From Xylocopa sonorina (Eukaryota > Arthropoda > Insecta > Hymenoptera > Apidae), in the NCBI RefSeq assembly GCF_050948175.1, contig NW_027490092.1, positions 3,534,001 through 3,598,000 on the forward strand: DNA of 64,000 bases. The letters run 5' to 3'. The notes beneath the pieces are model-generated. The model did no database searches. It was not told where the DNA came from and was given only the letters and a program-made list of their open reading frames with translations. The translations under genes were made by a program, and so were the position numbers. Positions 39,433 through 52,470 of this stretch are shown here, piece by piece (the first letter of the stretch is position 1; the number at the start of each line of letters is the position of its first letter).

Positions 39433-41013
39433 TTCGTCTACACTTCAAATGAATGTAAATGCGACACTCGCTCGCTAGGAAATAGCGTTTGCAGATGTCT
39501 ACGTATCGTAGCTATAGAGGTCTAATGCTTCTTAAAACGCGATATCCCATCTCCTTTCTATGTTTCATGGTAAGATATAATATGATTTGCGAAGTGTTAT
39601 GTATTCCTCGTCTACACTTCAAATGAAGGTAAATGCGACACTTCCTTGCAAGGAAATAGAGTTTGCAGATGTCTACGTATCGAAGCAATAGAGTTCAAAT
39701 GCTTCTTAAAACGCGATATCGCATCTCATTTCTATGATTCATGGTAAGATATAATGTGATTTGCGAAGTGTTATGCATTCCTCGTCTACGATTCAAATGA
39801 ACGTAAATGCGACACTTCCTTCCAAGGAAGTAGCGTTTGCAGATGTCTACGTATCGTAACAATAGAGTTCTTATGATACTTAAAACGCGATATCGCATCT
39901 CATTTCTATGATTCATGGTAAGATATAATATGATTTGCGAAGTGTTATGTATTCCTCGTCTACACTTCAAATGAAAGTAAATGCGACACTTCCTTGCAAG
40001 GAAACAGCGATTGCAGATGTCTACCCATCGTAGCAATAGTGTTCTAATGCTTCTTAAAACGCGATACCGCATCTCATTTCTATGTTTCATGGTAAGATAT
40101 AATATGATTTGCGAAGTGTTATGTATTCCTTGTCTCAACTTCAAAGGAATGTAAATGCGACACTTCCTTGCATGGAAATAGAGTTTGCAGATGTCTACGT
40201 ATCGAAGCCATCGATTTCTGATGCTTCTTAAACGCGATATCGCATCTCATTTCTATGTTTCATGGTAAGATGTAATATGATTTGCGAAGTGTTATGTATT
40301 CCTCGTCTACACTTCAAATCAATGTAAATACGACACTTCCTTGCAAGGAAATAGGGTTTGCAGATGTCTACCTATCGTAGCAATAGAGTTCTAATGCTTC
40401 TTAAAACGCGATATCGCATCTCATATCTATGTTTCATGATAAGATATAATATTCATTGCGAAGTGTTATGCATTCCTCGTCTACGATTCAAATGAAAGTA
40501 AATGCGATACTTCCTTGCAAGGAAATAGCATTTGCAGATGTCTACCCATCGTAGCAATAGTGTTCTAATGCTTCTTAAAACGCGATACCGCATCTCATTT
40601 CTATGTATCATGGTAAGATATAATATTCATTGCGAAGTGTTATGCATTCCTGGTCTACGATTCAAATGAAAGTAAATGCGACACTTCCTTGCAAGGAAAC
40701 AGCGATTGCAGATGTCTACGTATCGTAGCAATAGAGTTCCAATGCTTCTTAAAACGCGATATCGCATCTCATTTCTATGTTTCATGGTAAGATATAATAT
40801 GATTTGCGAAGTGTTATGTATTCTTCGTCTACACTTCAAATGAATGTAAATGCGACACTCGCTCGCTAGGAAATAGCGTTTGCAGATGTCTACGTATCGT
40901 AGCAATAGAGGTCTAATGCTTCTTAAAACGCGATATCGCATCTCATTTCTATGTTTCATGGTAAGATATAATATTATTTGCGAAGTGTTATGTATTCCTT
41001 GTCTCAACTTCAA
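39433..41013. repeat. Block X, first copy (1.6 kb)
   Basis: It matches 45,523-47,103 at a spacing of exactly 35 monomers (6,090 bp). Shared rare markers include GATATCCCATCTCC, the extended dyad with CCAAGGAAG, GAAGCCATCGATT, CTTAAACGCG (-1) and ATAGGGTTTGC. The right edge is CAAGGGAATG against CAAAGGAATG. Confidence 0.88.
39815..39830. other. Extended dyad 2 allele: CTTCCTT-CC-AAGGAAG
   Basis: Here the centre GC is changed to CC, and the base after GGAA is G instead of A. The arms become CTTCCTT and AAGGAAG, seven bases each. Related copies near 45,905-45,920 and 54,605-54,620 share it. Copies near 22,595 and 27,640 have the CC centre without the flanking G. Confidence 0.65.
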
Positions 41014-41672
41014 GGGAATGTAAATGCGACACTTCCTCGCTAGGAAATAGCGTTTGCAGATGTCTACGTATCGTAGCAATAGATTTCTAATGCTTCTTAA
41101 AACGGCGATATCGCATCTCATTTCTATGTTTCATGGTAAGATATAATATGATTTGCGAAGTGTTATGTATTCCTCGTCTACACTTCAAATCAATGTAAAT
41201 ACGACACTTCCTTGCAAGGAAATAGCGTTTGCAGATGTCTACGTATCGAAGCAACAGAGTTCAGATGCTTCTTAAAACGAGATATTGCATCTCGTATCTA
41301 TGTTTCATGATAAGATATAATATTCATTGCGAAGTGTTATGCATTCCTGGTCTACGATTCAAATGAAAGTAAATGCGACACTTCCTCGCAAGGAAACAGC
41401 GATTGCAGATGTCTACGTATCGTAGCAATAGAGTTCCAATGCTTCTTAAAACGCGATATCGCATCTCATTTCTATGTTTCATGGTAAGATATAATATGAT
41501 TTGCGAAGTGTCATGTATTCCTCGTCTACACTTCAAATGAAAGTAAATGCGACACTTCCTTGCAAGGAAATAGCGTTTGCAGATGTCTACGTATCGAAGC
41601 AATAGTGTTCTAATGCTTCTTAAAACGCGATATCGCATCTCATTTCTATGTTTCATGGTAAGATATAATATG

Positions 41673-44600
41673 ATTTGCGAAGTGTTATGTATTCCTTGTC
41701 TCAACTTCAAAGGAATGTAAATGCGACACTTCCTTGCATGGAAATAGCGTTTGCAGATGTCTACGTATCGAAGCAATGGATTTCTGATGCTTCTTAAAAC
41801 GCGATATCGCATCTCATTTCTATGTTTTATGGTAAGATATAATATGATTTGCGAAGTGTTATGTATTCCTCGTCTACACTTCAAATGAAAGTAAATGCGA
41901 CACTTCCTTGCAAGGAAACAGCGATTGCAGATGTCTACGTATCGTAGCAATAGAGTTGAAATGCTTCTTAAAACGCGATATCGCATCTCATTTCTATGTT
42001 TCATGGTAAGATATAATATGATTTGCGAAGTGTTATGTATCCTCGTCTACACCACAAATGAATGTAAATGCGACACTTCCTTGCAGGGAAATAGCGTTTG
42101 CAGATGTCTACGTATCGAAGCAATAGATTTCAAATGCTTCTTAAAACGAGATATTGCATCTCATATCTATGTTTCATGATAAGATATAATATACATTGCG
42201 AAGTGTTATGCATTCCTCGTCTACGATTCAAATGAAAGTAAATGCGACACTTCCTTGCAAGGAAATAGCGTTTGCAGATGTCTACGTATCGTAGCAATGG
42301 ATTTCTAATGCCTCTTAGAACGCGATATCGCATCTCATTTCTATGTTTCATGGTAAGATATAATATGATTTGCGAAGTGTCATGTATTCCTCGTCTACAC
42401 TTCAAATGAATGTAAATGCGACACATCCTTGCAAGGAAATAGCGTTTGCAGATGTCTACGTATCGAAGCAATAGTGTTCTAATGCTTCTTAAAACGCGAT
42501 ATCGCATCTCATTTCTATGTTTCATGGTAAGATATAATATGATTTGCGAAGTATCACGTATTCCCCGTCTACACTTCAAATGAATTTAAATACGACACTT
42601 CCTTGCAAGGAAATAGCGTTTGCAGATGTCTACGTATCGTAGCAATAGAGTTCTAATGCTTTTTAAAACGCGATATCGCATCTCATTTCTATGTTTCATG
42701 GTAAGATATAATATGATTTGCGAAGTGTTATGTATTCCTTGTCTCAACTTCAAAGGAATGTAAATGCGACACTTCCTTGCATGGAAATAGCGTTTGCAGA
42801 TGTCTACGTATCGAAGCAATGGATTTCTGATGCTTCTTAAAACGCGATATCGCATCTCATTTCTATGTTTTATGGTAAGATATAATATGATTTGCGAAGT
42901 GTTATGTATTCCTCGTCTACACTTCAAATGAAAGTAAATGCGACACTTCCTTGCAAGGAAACAGCGATTGCAGATGTCTACGTATCGTAGCAATAGAGTT
43001 GAAATGCTTCTTAAAACGCGATATCGCATCTCATTTCTATGTATCATGGTAAGATATAATATGATTTGCGAAGTGTTATGTATTCCTCGTCTACACCACA
43101 AATGAATGTAAATGCGACACTTCCTTGCAGGGAAATAGCGTTTGCAGATATCTACGTATCGAAGCAATAGAGTTCAAATGCTTCTTAAAACGAGATATTG
43201 CATCTCATATCTATGTTTCATGATAAGATATAATATACATTGCGAAGTGTTATGCATTCCTCGTCTACGATTCAAATGAAAGTAAATGCGACACTTCCTT
43301 GCATGGAAATAGCGTTTGCAGATGTCTACGTATCGTAGCAATGCATTTCTAATGCTTCTCAGAACGCGATATCGCATCTCATTTCTATGTTTCATGGTAA
43401 GATATAATATGATTTGCGAAGTGTTATGTATGCCTCGTCTACACTTCAAATGAATGTAAATGCGACACATCCTTGCAAGGAAATAGCGTTTGCAGATGTC
43501 TACGTATCGAAGCAATAGAGTTCAAATGCTTCTTAAAAAGAGTTATTGCATCTCATACCTATGTTTCATGATAAGATGTAATATTCATTGCGAAGTGTTA
43601 TGCATTTCTCGTCTACGATTAAAATGAAAGTAAATGCGACACTTCCTTGCAAGGAAATAGCGTTTGCAGATGTCTACGTATCGTAGCAATAGAGTTCATA
43701 TGATTCTTAAAACGCGATATCGCATCTCATTTCTATGTTTCATGGTAAGATATAATATGATTTGCGAAGTGTTATGTATTCTTCGTCTACACTTCAAATG
43801 AATGTAAATGCGACACTCGCTCGCTAGGAAATAGCGTTTGCAGATGTCTACGTATCGTAGCAATAGAGGTCTAATGCTTCTTAAAACGCGGTATCGCATC
43901 TCCTTTCTATGTTTCATGGTAAGATATAATATGATTTGCGAAGTGTTATGTATTCCTCGTCTACACTTCAAATGAAGGTAAATGCGACACTTCCTTGCAA
44001 GGAAATAGAGTTTGCAGATGTCTACGTATCGAAGCAATAGAGTTCAAATGCTTCTTAAGACGCGATATCGCATCTCATTTCTATGATTCATGGTAAGATA
44101 TAATGTGATTTGCGAAGTGTTATGCATTCCTCGTCTACGATTCAAATGAACGTAAATGCGACACTTCCTTCCAAGGAAGAAGCGTTTGCAGATGTCTACG
44201 TATCGTAACAATAGAGTTCTTATGATACTTAAAACGCGATATCGCATCTCATTTCTATGATTCATGGTAAGATATAATATGATTTGCGAAGTGTTATGTA
44301 TTCCTCGTTTACACTTCAAATGAATGTAAATGCGACACTTCCTTGCAAGGAAATAGCAACTGCAGATGTCTACCTATCGTAGCATTAGAGTTCCAATGCT
44401 TCTTAAAACGCGATATCGCATCTCATTTCTATGTTTCATGGTAAGATGTAATATGATTTGCGAAGTGTTATGTATTCCTCGTCTACACTTCAAATGAATG
44501 TAAATGCGACACTTCCTTGCTAGGAAATAGCGTCTGCAGATGTCTGGGTATCGTAGCAATAGAGTTCTAATGCTTCTTAAAACGCGATATCGCATTTCAT

Positions 44601-45543
44601 TTCTATGTTTCATGGTAAGATATAATATTATTTGCGAAGTGTTATGTATTCCTTGTCTCAACTTCAAGGGAATGTAAATGCGACACTTCCTCGCTAGGAA
44701 ATAGCGTTTGCAGATGTCTATGTATCGTAGCAATAGATTTCTAATGCTTCTTAAAACGGCGATATCGCATCTCATTTCTATGTTTCATGGTAAGATATAA
44801 TATGATTTGCGAAGTGTTATGTATTCCTCGTCTACACTTCAAATAAATGTAAATACGACACTTCCTTGCAAGGAAATAGCGTTTGCAGATGACTACGTAT
44901 CGAAGCAACAGAGTTCAGATGCTTCTTAAAACGAGATATTGCATCTCGTATCTATGTTTCATGATAAGATATAATATTCATTGCGAAGTGTTATGCATTC
45001 CTGGTCTACGATTCAAATGAAAGTAAATGCGACACTTCCTCGCAAGGAAACAGCGATTGCAGATGTCTACGTATCGTAGCAATAGAGTTCCAATGCTTCT
45101 TAAAACGCGATATCGCAGCTCATTTCTATGTTTCATGGTAAGATATAATATGATTTGCGAAGTGTCATGTATTCCTCGTCTACACTTCAAATGAAAGTAA
45201 ATGCGACACTTCCTTGCAAGGAAATAGCGTTTGCAGATGTCTACGTATCGAAGCAATAGTGTTCTAATGCTACTTAAAACGCGATATCGCATCTCATTTC
45301 TATGTTTCATGGTAAGATATAATATGATTTGCGAAGTGTTATGTATTCCTTGTCTCAACTTCAAAGGAATGTAAATGCGACACTTCCTTGCATGGAAATA
45401 GCGTTTGCAGATGTCTACGTTTCGAAGCAATGGATTTCTGATGCTTCTTAAAACGCGATATCGCATCTCATTTCTATGTTTTATGGTAAGATATAATATG
45501 ATTTGCGAAGTGTTATGTATTCCTCGTCTACACTTCAAATGAA
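41673..45543. repeat. Block Y, first copy (3.9 kb)
   Basis: It matches 47,066-50,936 at a spacing of 5,393 bp (31 x 174 - 1). Shared rare markers include TGTATCCTCGTC (-1, near 42,040 and 47,433), AAAAAGAGTTATTG, TCTATGTATCG, GATGACTACG and TACGTTTCG. I found no interior mismatch in the lines compared, but did not align it base by base. Its start, 41,887 to about 43,420, recurs a third time at 50,934-52,470. Confidence 0.88.
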
Positions 45544-47103
45544 TGTAAATGCGACACTCGCTCGCTAGGAAATAGCGTTTGCAGATGTCTACGTATCGTA
45601 GCAATAGAGGTCTAATGCTTCTTAAAACGCGATATCCCATCTCCTTTCTATGTTTCATGGTAAGATATAATATGATTTGCGAAGTGTTATGTATTCCTCG
45701 TCTACACTTCAAATGAAGGTAAATGCGACACTTCCTTGCAAGGAAATAGAGTTTGCAGATGTCTACGTATCGAAGCAATAGAGTTCAAATGCTTCTTAAA
45801 ACGCGATATCGCATCTCATTTCTATGATTCATGGTAAGATATAATGTGATTTGCGAAGTGTTATGCATTCCTCGTCTACGATTCAAATGAACGTAAATGC
45901 GACACTTCCTTCCAAGGAAGTAGCGTTTGCAGATGTCTACGTATCGTAACAATAGAGTTCTTATGATACTTAAAACGCGATATCGCATCTCATTTCTATG
46001 ATTCATGGTAAGATATAATATGATTTGCGAAGTGTTATGTATTCCTCGTCTACACTTCAAATGAAAGTAAATGCGACACTTCCTTGCAAGGAAACAGCGA
46101 TTGCAGATGTCTACCCATCGTAGCAATAGTGTTCTAATGCTTCTTAAAACGCGATACCGCATCTCATTTCTATGTTTCATGGTAAGATATAATATGATTT
46201 GCGAAGTGTTATGTATTCCTTGTCTCAACTTCAAAGGAATGTAAATGCGACACTTCCTTGCATGGAAATAGAGTTTGCAGATGTCTACGTATCGAAGCCA
46301 TCGATTTCTGATGCTTCTTAAACGCGATATCGCATCTCATTTCTATGTTTCATGGTAAGATGTAATATGATTTGCGAAGTGTTATGTATTCCTCGTCTAC
46401 ACTTCAAATCAATGTAAATACGACACTTCCTTGCAAGGAAATAGGGTTTGCAGATGTCTACCTATCGTAGCAATAGAGTTCTAATGCTTCTTAAAACGCG
46501 ATATCGCATCTCATATCTATGTTTCATGATAAGATATAATATTCATTGCGAAGTGTTATGCATTCCTCGTCTACGATTCAAATGAAAGTAAATGCGATAC
46601 TTCCTTGCAAGGAAATAGCATTTGCAGATGTCTACCCATCGTAGCAATAGTGTTCTAATGCTTCTTAAAACGCGATACCGCATCTCATTTCTATGTATCA
46701 TGGTAAGATATAATATTCATTGCGAAGTGTTATGCATTCCTGGTCTACGATTCAAATGAAAGTAAATGCGACACTTCCTTGCAAGGAAACAGCGATTGCA
46801 GATGTCTACGTATCGTAGCAATAGAGTTCCAATGCTTCTTAAAACGCGATATCGCATCTCATTTCTATGTTTCATGGTAAGATATAATATGATTTGCGAA
46901 GTGTTATGTATTCTTCGTCTACACTTCAAATGAATGTAAATGCGACACTCGCTCGCTAGGAAATAGCGTTTGCAGATGTCTACGTATCGTAGCAATAGAG
47001 GTCTAATGCTTCTTAAAACGCGATATCGCATCTCATTTCTATGTTTCATGGTAAGATATAATATTATTTGCGAAGTGTTATGTATTCCTTGTCTCAACTT
47101 CAA
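45523..47103. repeat. Block X, second copy (1.6 kb)
   Basis: This is the counterpart of 39,433-41,013, sandwiched between the two copies of block Y. Both junctions lie inside sequence common to neighbouring monomers, so exchange occurred in register. Confidence 0.88.
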
Positions 47104-50100
47104 AGGAATGTAAATGCGACACTTCCTTGCATGGAAATAGCGTTTGCAGATGTCTACGTATCGAAGCAATGGATTTCTGATGCTTCTTAAAACGCGATAT
47201 CGCATCTCATTTCTATGTTTTATGGTAAGATATAATATGATTTGCGAAGTGTTATGTATTCCTCGTCTACACTTCAAATGAAAGTAAATGCGACACTTCC
47301 TTGCAAGGAAACAGCGATTGCAGATGTCTACGTATCGTAGCAATAGAGTTGAAATGCTTCTTAAAACGCGATATCGCATCTCATTTCTATGTTTCATGGT
47401 AAGATATAATATGATTTGCGAAGTGTTATGTATCCTCGTCTACACCACAAATGAATGTAAATGCGACACTTCCTTGCAGGGAAATAGCGTTTGCAGATGT
47501 CTACGTATCGAAGCAATAGATTTCAAATGCTTCTTAAAACGAGATATTGCATCTCATATCTATGTTTCATGATAAGATATAATATACATTGCGAAGTGTT
47601 ATGCATTCCTCGTCTACGATTCAAATGAAAGTAAATGCGACACTTCCTTGCAAGGAAATAGCGTTTGCAGATGTCTACGTATCGTAGCAATGGATTTCTA
47701 ATGCCTCTTAGAACGCGATATCGCATCTCATTTCTATGTTTCATGGTAAGATATAATATGATTTGCGAAGTGTCATGTATTCCTCGTCTACACTTCAAAT
47801 GAATGTAAATGCGACACATCCTTGCAAGGAAATAGCGTTTGCAGATGTCTACGTATCGAAGCAATAGTGTTCTAATGCTTCTTAAAACGCGATATCGCAT
47901 CTCATTTCTATGTTTCATGGTAAGATATAATATGATTTGCGAAGTATCACGTATTCCCCGTCTACACTTCAAATGAATTTAAATACGACACTTCCTTGCA
48001 AGGAAATAGCGTTTGCAGATGTCTACGTATCGTAGCAATAGAGTTCTAATGCTTTTTAAAACGCGATATCGCATCTCATTTCTATGTTTCATGGTAAGAT
48101 ATAATATGATTTGCGAAGTGTTATGTATTCCTTGTCTCAACTTCAAAGGAATGTAAATGCGACACTTCCTTGCATGGAAATAGCGTTTGCAGATGTCTAC
48201 GTATCGAAGCAATGGATTTCTGATGCTTCTTAAAACGCGATATCGCATCTCATTTCTATGTTTTATGGTAAGATATAATATGATTTGCGAAGTGTTATGT
48301 ATTCCTCGTCTACACTTCAAATGAAAGTAAATGCGACACTTCCTTGCAAGGAAACAGCGATTGCAGATGTCTACGTATCGTAGCAATAGAGTTGAAATGC
48401 TTCTTAAAACGCGATATCGCATCTCATTTCTATGTATCATGGTAAGATATAATATGATTTGCGAAGTGTTATGTATTCCTCGTCTACACCACAAATGAAT
48501 GTAAATGCGACACTTCCTTGCAGGGAAATAGCGTTTGCAGATATCTACGTATCGAAGCAATAGAGTTCAAATGCTTCTTAAAACGAGATATTGCATCTCA
48601 TATCTATGTTTCATGATAAGATATAATATACATTGCGAAGTGTTATGCATTCCTCGTCTACGATTCAAATGAAAGTAAATGCGACACTTCCTTGCATGGA
48701 AATAGCGTTTGCAGATGTCTACGTATCGTAGCAATGCATTTCTAATGCTTCTCAGAACGCGATATCGCATCTCATTTCTATGTTTCATGGTAAGATATAA
48801 TATGATTTGCGAAGTGTTATGTATGCCTCGTCTACACTTCAAATGAATGTAAATGCGACACATCCTTGCAAGGAAATAGCGTTTGCAGATGTCTACGTAT
48901 CGAAGCAATAGAGTTCAAATGCTTCTTAAAAAGAGTTATTGCATCTCATACCTATGTTTCATGATAAGATGTAATATTCATTGCGAAGTGTTATGCATTT
49001 CTCGTCTACGATTAAAATGAAAGTAAATGCGACACTTCCTTGCAAGGAAATAGCGTTTGCAGATGTCTACGTATCGTAGCAATAGAGTTCATATGATTCT
49101 TAAAACGCGATATCGCATCTCATTTCTATGTTTCATGGTAAGATATAATATGATTTGCGAAGTGTTATGTATTCTTCGTCTACACTTCAAATGAATGTAA
49201 ATGCGACACTCGCTCGCTAGGAAATAGCGTTTGCAGATGTCTACGTATCGTAGCAATAGAGGTCTAATGCTTCTTAAAACGCGGTATCGCATCTCCTTTC
49301 TATGTTTCATGGTAAGATATAATATGATTTGCGAAGTGTTATGTATTCCTCGTCTACACTTCAAATGAAGGTAAATGCGACACTTCCTTGCAAGGAAATA
49401 GAGTTTGCAGATGTCTACGTATCGAAGCAATAGAGTTCAAATGCTTCTTAAGACGCGATATCGCATCTCATTTCTATGATTCATGGTAAGATATAATGTG
49501 ATTTGCGAAGTGTTATGCATTCCTCGTCTACGATTCAAATGAACGTAAATGCGACACTTCCTTCCAAGGAAGAAGCGTTTGCAGATGTCTACGTATCGTA
49601 ACAATAGAGTTCTTATGATACTTAAAACGCGATATCGCATCTCATTTCTATGATTCATGGTAAGATATAATATGATTTGCGAAGTGTTATGTATTCCTCG
49701 TTTACACTTCAAATGAATGTAAATGCGACACTTCCTTGCAAGGAAATAGCAACTGCAGATGTCTACCTATCGTAGCATTAGAGTTCCAATGCTTCTTAAA
49801 ACGCGATATCGCATCTCATTTCTATGTTTCATGGTAAGATGTAATATGATTTGCGAAGTGTTATGTATTCCTCGTCTACACTTCAAATGAATGTAAATGC
49901 GACACTTCCTTGCTAGGAAATAGCGTCTGCAGATGTCTGGGTATCGTAGCAATAGAGTTCTAATGCTTCTTAAAACGCGATATCGCATTTCATTTCTATG
50001 TTTCATGGTAAGATATAATATTATTTGCGAAGTGTTATGTATTCCTTGTCTCAACTTCAAGGGAATGTAAATGCGACACTTCCTCGCTAGGAAATAGCGT

Positions 50101-50936
50101 TTGCAGATGTCTATGTATCGTAGCAATAGATTTCTAATGCTTCTTAAAACGGCGATATCGCATCTCATTTCTATGTTTCATGGTAAGATATAATATGATT
50201 TGCGAAGTGTTATGTATTCCTCGTCTACACTTCAAATAAATGTAAATACGACACTTCCTTGCAAGGAAATAGCGTTTGCAGATGACTACGTATCGAAGCA
50301 ACAGAGTTCAGATGCTTCTTAAAACGAGATATTGCATCTCGTATCTATGTTTCATGATAAGATATAATATTCATTGCGAAGTGTTATGCATTCCTGGTCT
50401 ACGATTCAAATGAAAGTAAATGCGACACTTCCTCGCAAGGAAACAGCGATTGCAGATGTCTACGTATCGTAGCAATAGAGTTCCAATGCTTCTTAAAACG
50501 CGATATCGCAGCTCATTTCTATGTTTCATGGTAAGATATAATATGATTTGCGAAGTGTCATGTATTCCTCGTCTACACTTCAAATGAAAGTAAATGCGAC
50601 ACTTCCTTGCAAGGAAATAGCGTTTGCAGATGTCTACGTATCGAAGCAATAGTGTTCTAATGCTACTTAAAACGCGATATCGCATCTCATTTCTATGTTT
50701 CATGGTAAGATATAATATGATTTGCGAAGTGTTATGTATTCCTTGTCTCAACTTCAAAGGAATGTAAATGCGACACTTCCTTGCATGGAAATAGCGTTTG
50801 CAGATGTCTACGTTTCGAAGCAATGGATTTCTGATGCTTCTTAAAACGCGATATCGCATCTCATTTCTATGTTTTATGGTAAGATATAATATGATTTGCG
50901 AAGTGTTATGTATTCCTCGTCTACACTTCAAATGAA
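47066..50936. repeat. Block Y, second copy (3.9 kb)
   Basis: This is the counterpart of 41,673-45,543. The left edge is ATATTATTTG against ATATGATTTG at 47,065, and the right edge is GAAAGTAAATG against GAATGTAAATG at 50,937. The left 38 bp overlap the end of block X copy 2 because both parents are identical there. Confidence 0.88.
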
Positions 50937-52470
50937 AGTAAATGCGACACTTCCTTGCAAGGAAACAGCGATTGCAGATGTCTACGTATCGTAGCAATAG
51001 AGTTGAAATGCTTCTTAAAACGCGATATCGCATCTCATTTCTATGTTTCATGGTAAGATATAATATGATTTGCGAAGTGTTATGTATTCCTCGTCTACAC
51101 CACAAATGAATGTAAATGCGACACTTCCTTGCAGGGAAATAGCGTTTGCAGATGTCTACGTATCGAAGCAATAGATTTCAAATGCTTCTTAAAACGAGAT
51201 ATTGCATCTCATATCTATGTTTCATGATAAGATATAATATACATTGCGAAGTGTTATGCATTCCTCGTCTACGATTCAAATGAAAGTAAATGCGACACTT
51301 CCTTGCAAGGAAATAGCGTTTGCAGATGTCTACGTATCGTAGCAATGGATTTCTAATGCCTCTTAGAACGCGATATCGCATCTCATTTCTATGTTTCATG
51401 GTAAGATATAATATGATTTGCGAAGTGCCATGTATTCCTCGTCTACACTTCAAATGAATGTAAATGCGACACATCCTTGCAAGGAAATAGCGTTTGCAGA
51501 TGTCTACGTATCGAAGCAATAGTGTTCTAATGCTTCTTAAAACGCGATATCGCATCTCATTTCTATGTTTCATGGTAAGATATAATATGATTTGCGAAGT
51601 ATCACGTATTCCCCGTCTACACTTCAAATGAATTTAAATACGACACTTCCTTGCAAGGAAATAGCGTTTGCAGATGTCTACGTATCGTAGCAATAGAGTT
51701 CTAATGCTTTTTAAAACGCGATATCGCATCTCATTTCTATGTTTCATGGTAAGATATAATATGATTTGCGAAGTGTTATGTATTCCTTGTCTCAACTTCA
51801 AAGGAATGTAAATGCGACACTTCCTTGCATGGAAATAGCGTTTGCAGATGTCTACGTATCGAAGCAATGGATTTCTGATGCTTCTTAAAACGCGATATCG
51901 CATCTCATTTCTATGTTTTATGGTAAGATATAATACGATTTGCGAAGTGTTATGTATTCCTCGTCTACACTTCAAATGAAAGTAAATGCGACACTTCCTT
52001 GCAAGGAAACAGCGATTGCAGATGTCTACGTATCGTAGCAATAGAGTTGAAATGCTTCTTAAAACGCGATATCGCATCTCATTTCTATGTATCATGGTAA
52101 GATATAATATGATTTGCGAAGTGTTATGTATTCCTCGTCTACACCACAAATGAATGTAAATGCGACACTTCCTTGCAGGGAAATAGCGTTTGCAGATGTC
52201 TACGTATCGAAGCAATAGAGTTCAAATGCTTCTTAAAACGTGATATTGCATCTCATATCTATGTTTCATGATAAGATATAATATACATTGCGAAGTGTTA
52301 TGCATTCCTCGTCTACGATTCAAATGAAAGTAAATGCGACACTTCCTTGCATGGAAATAGCGTTTGCAGATGTCTACGTATCGTAGCAATGCATTTCTAA
52401 TGCTTCTCAGAACGCGATATCGCATCTCATTTCTATGTTTCATGGTAAGATATAATATGATTTGCGAAGT
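50934..52470. repeat. Third, partial copy of block Y
   Basis: It matches 41,887 to about 43,420 at 9,047-9,048 bp spacing (52 monomers). The 1-bp step is the TGTATCCTCG deletion that copies 1 and 2 carry and this copy lacks. Point differences are GTGCCATG, ATACGATTTG and GTGATATTGC, so it is older or has converted independently. Confidence 0.8.
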
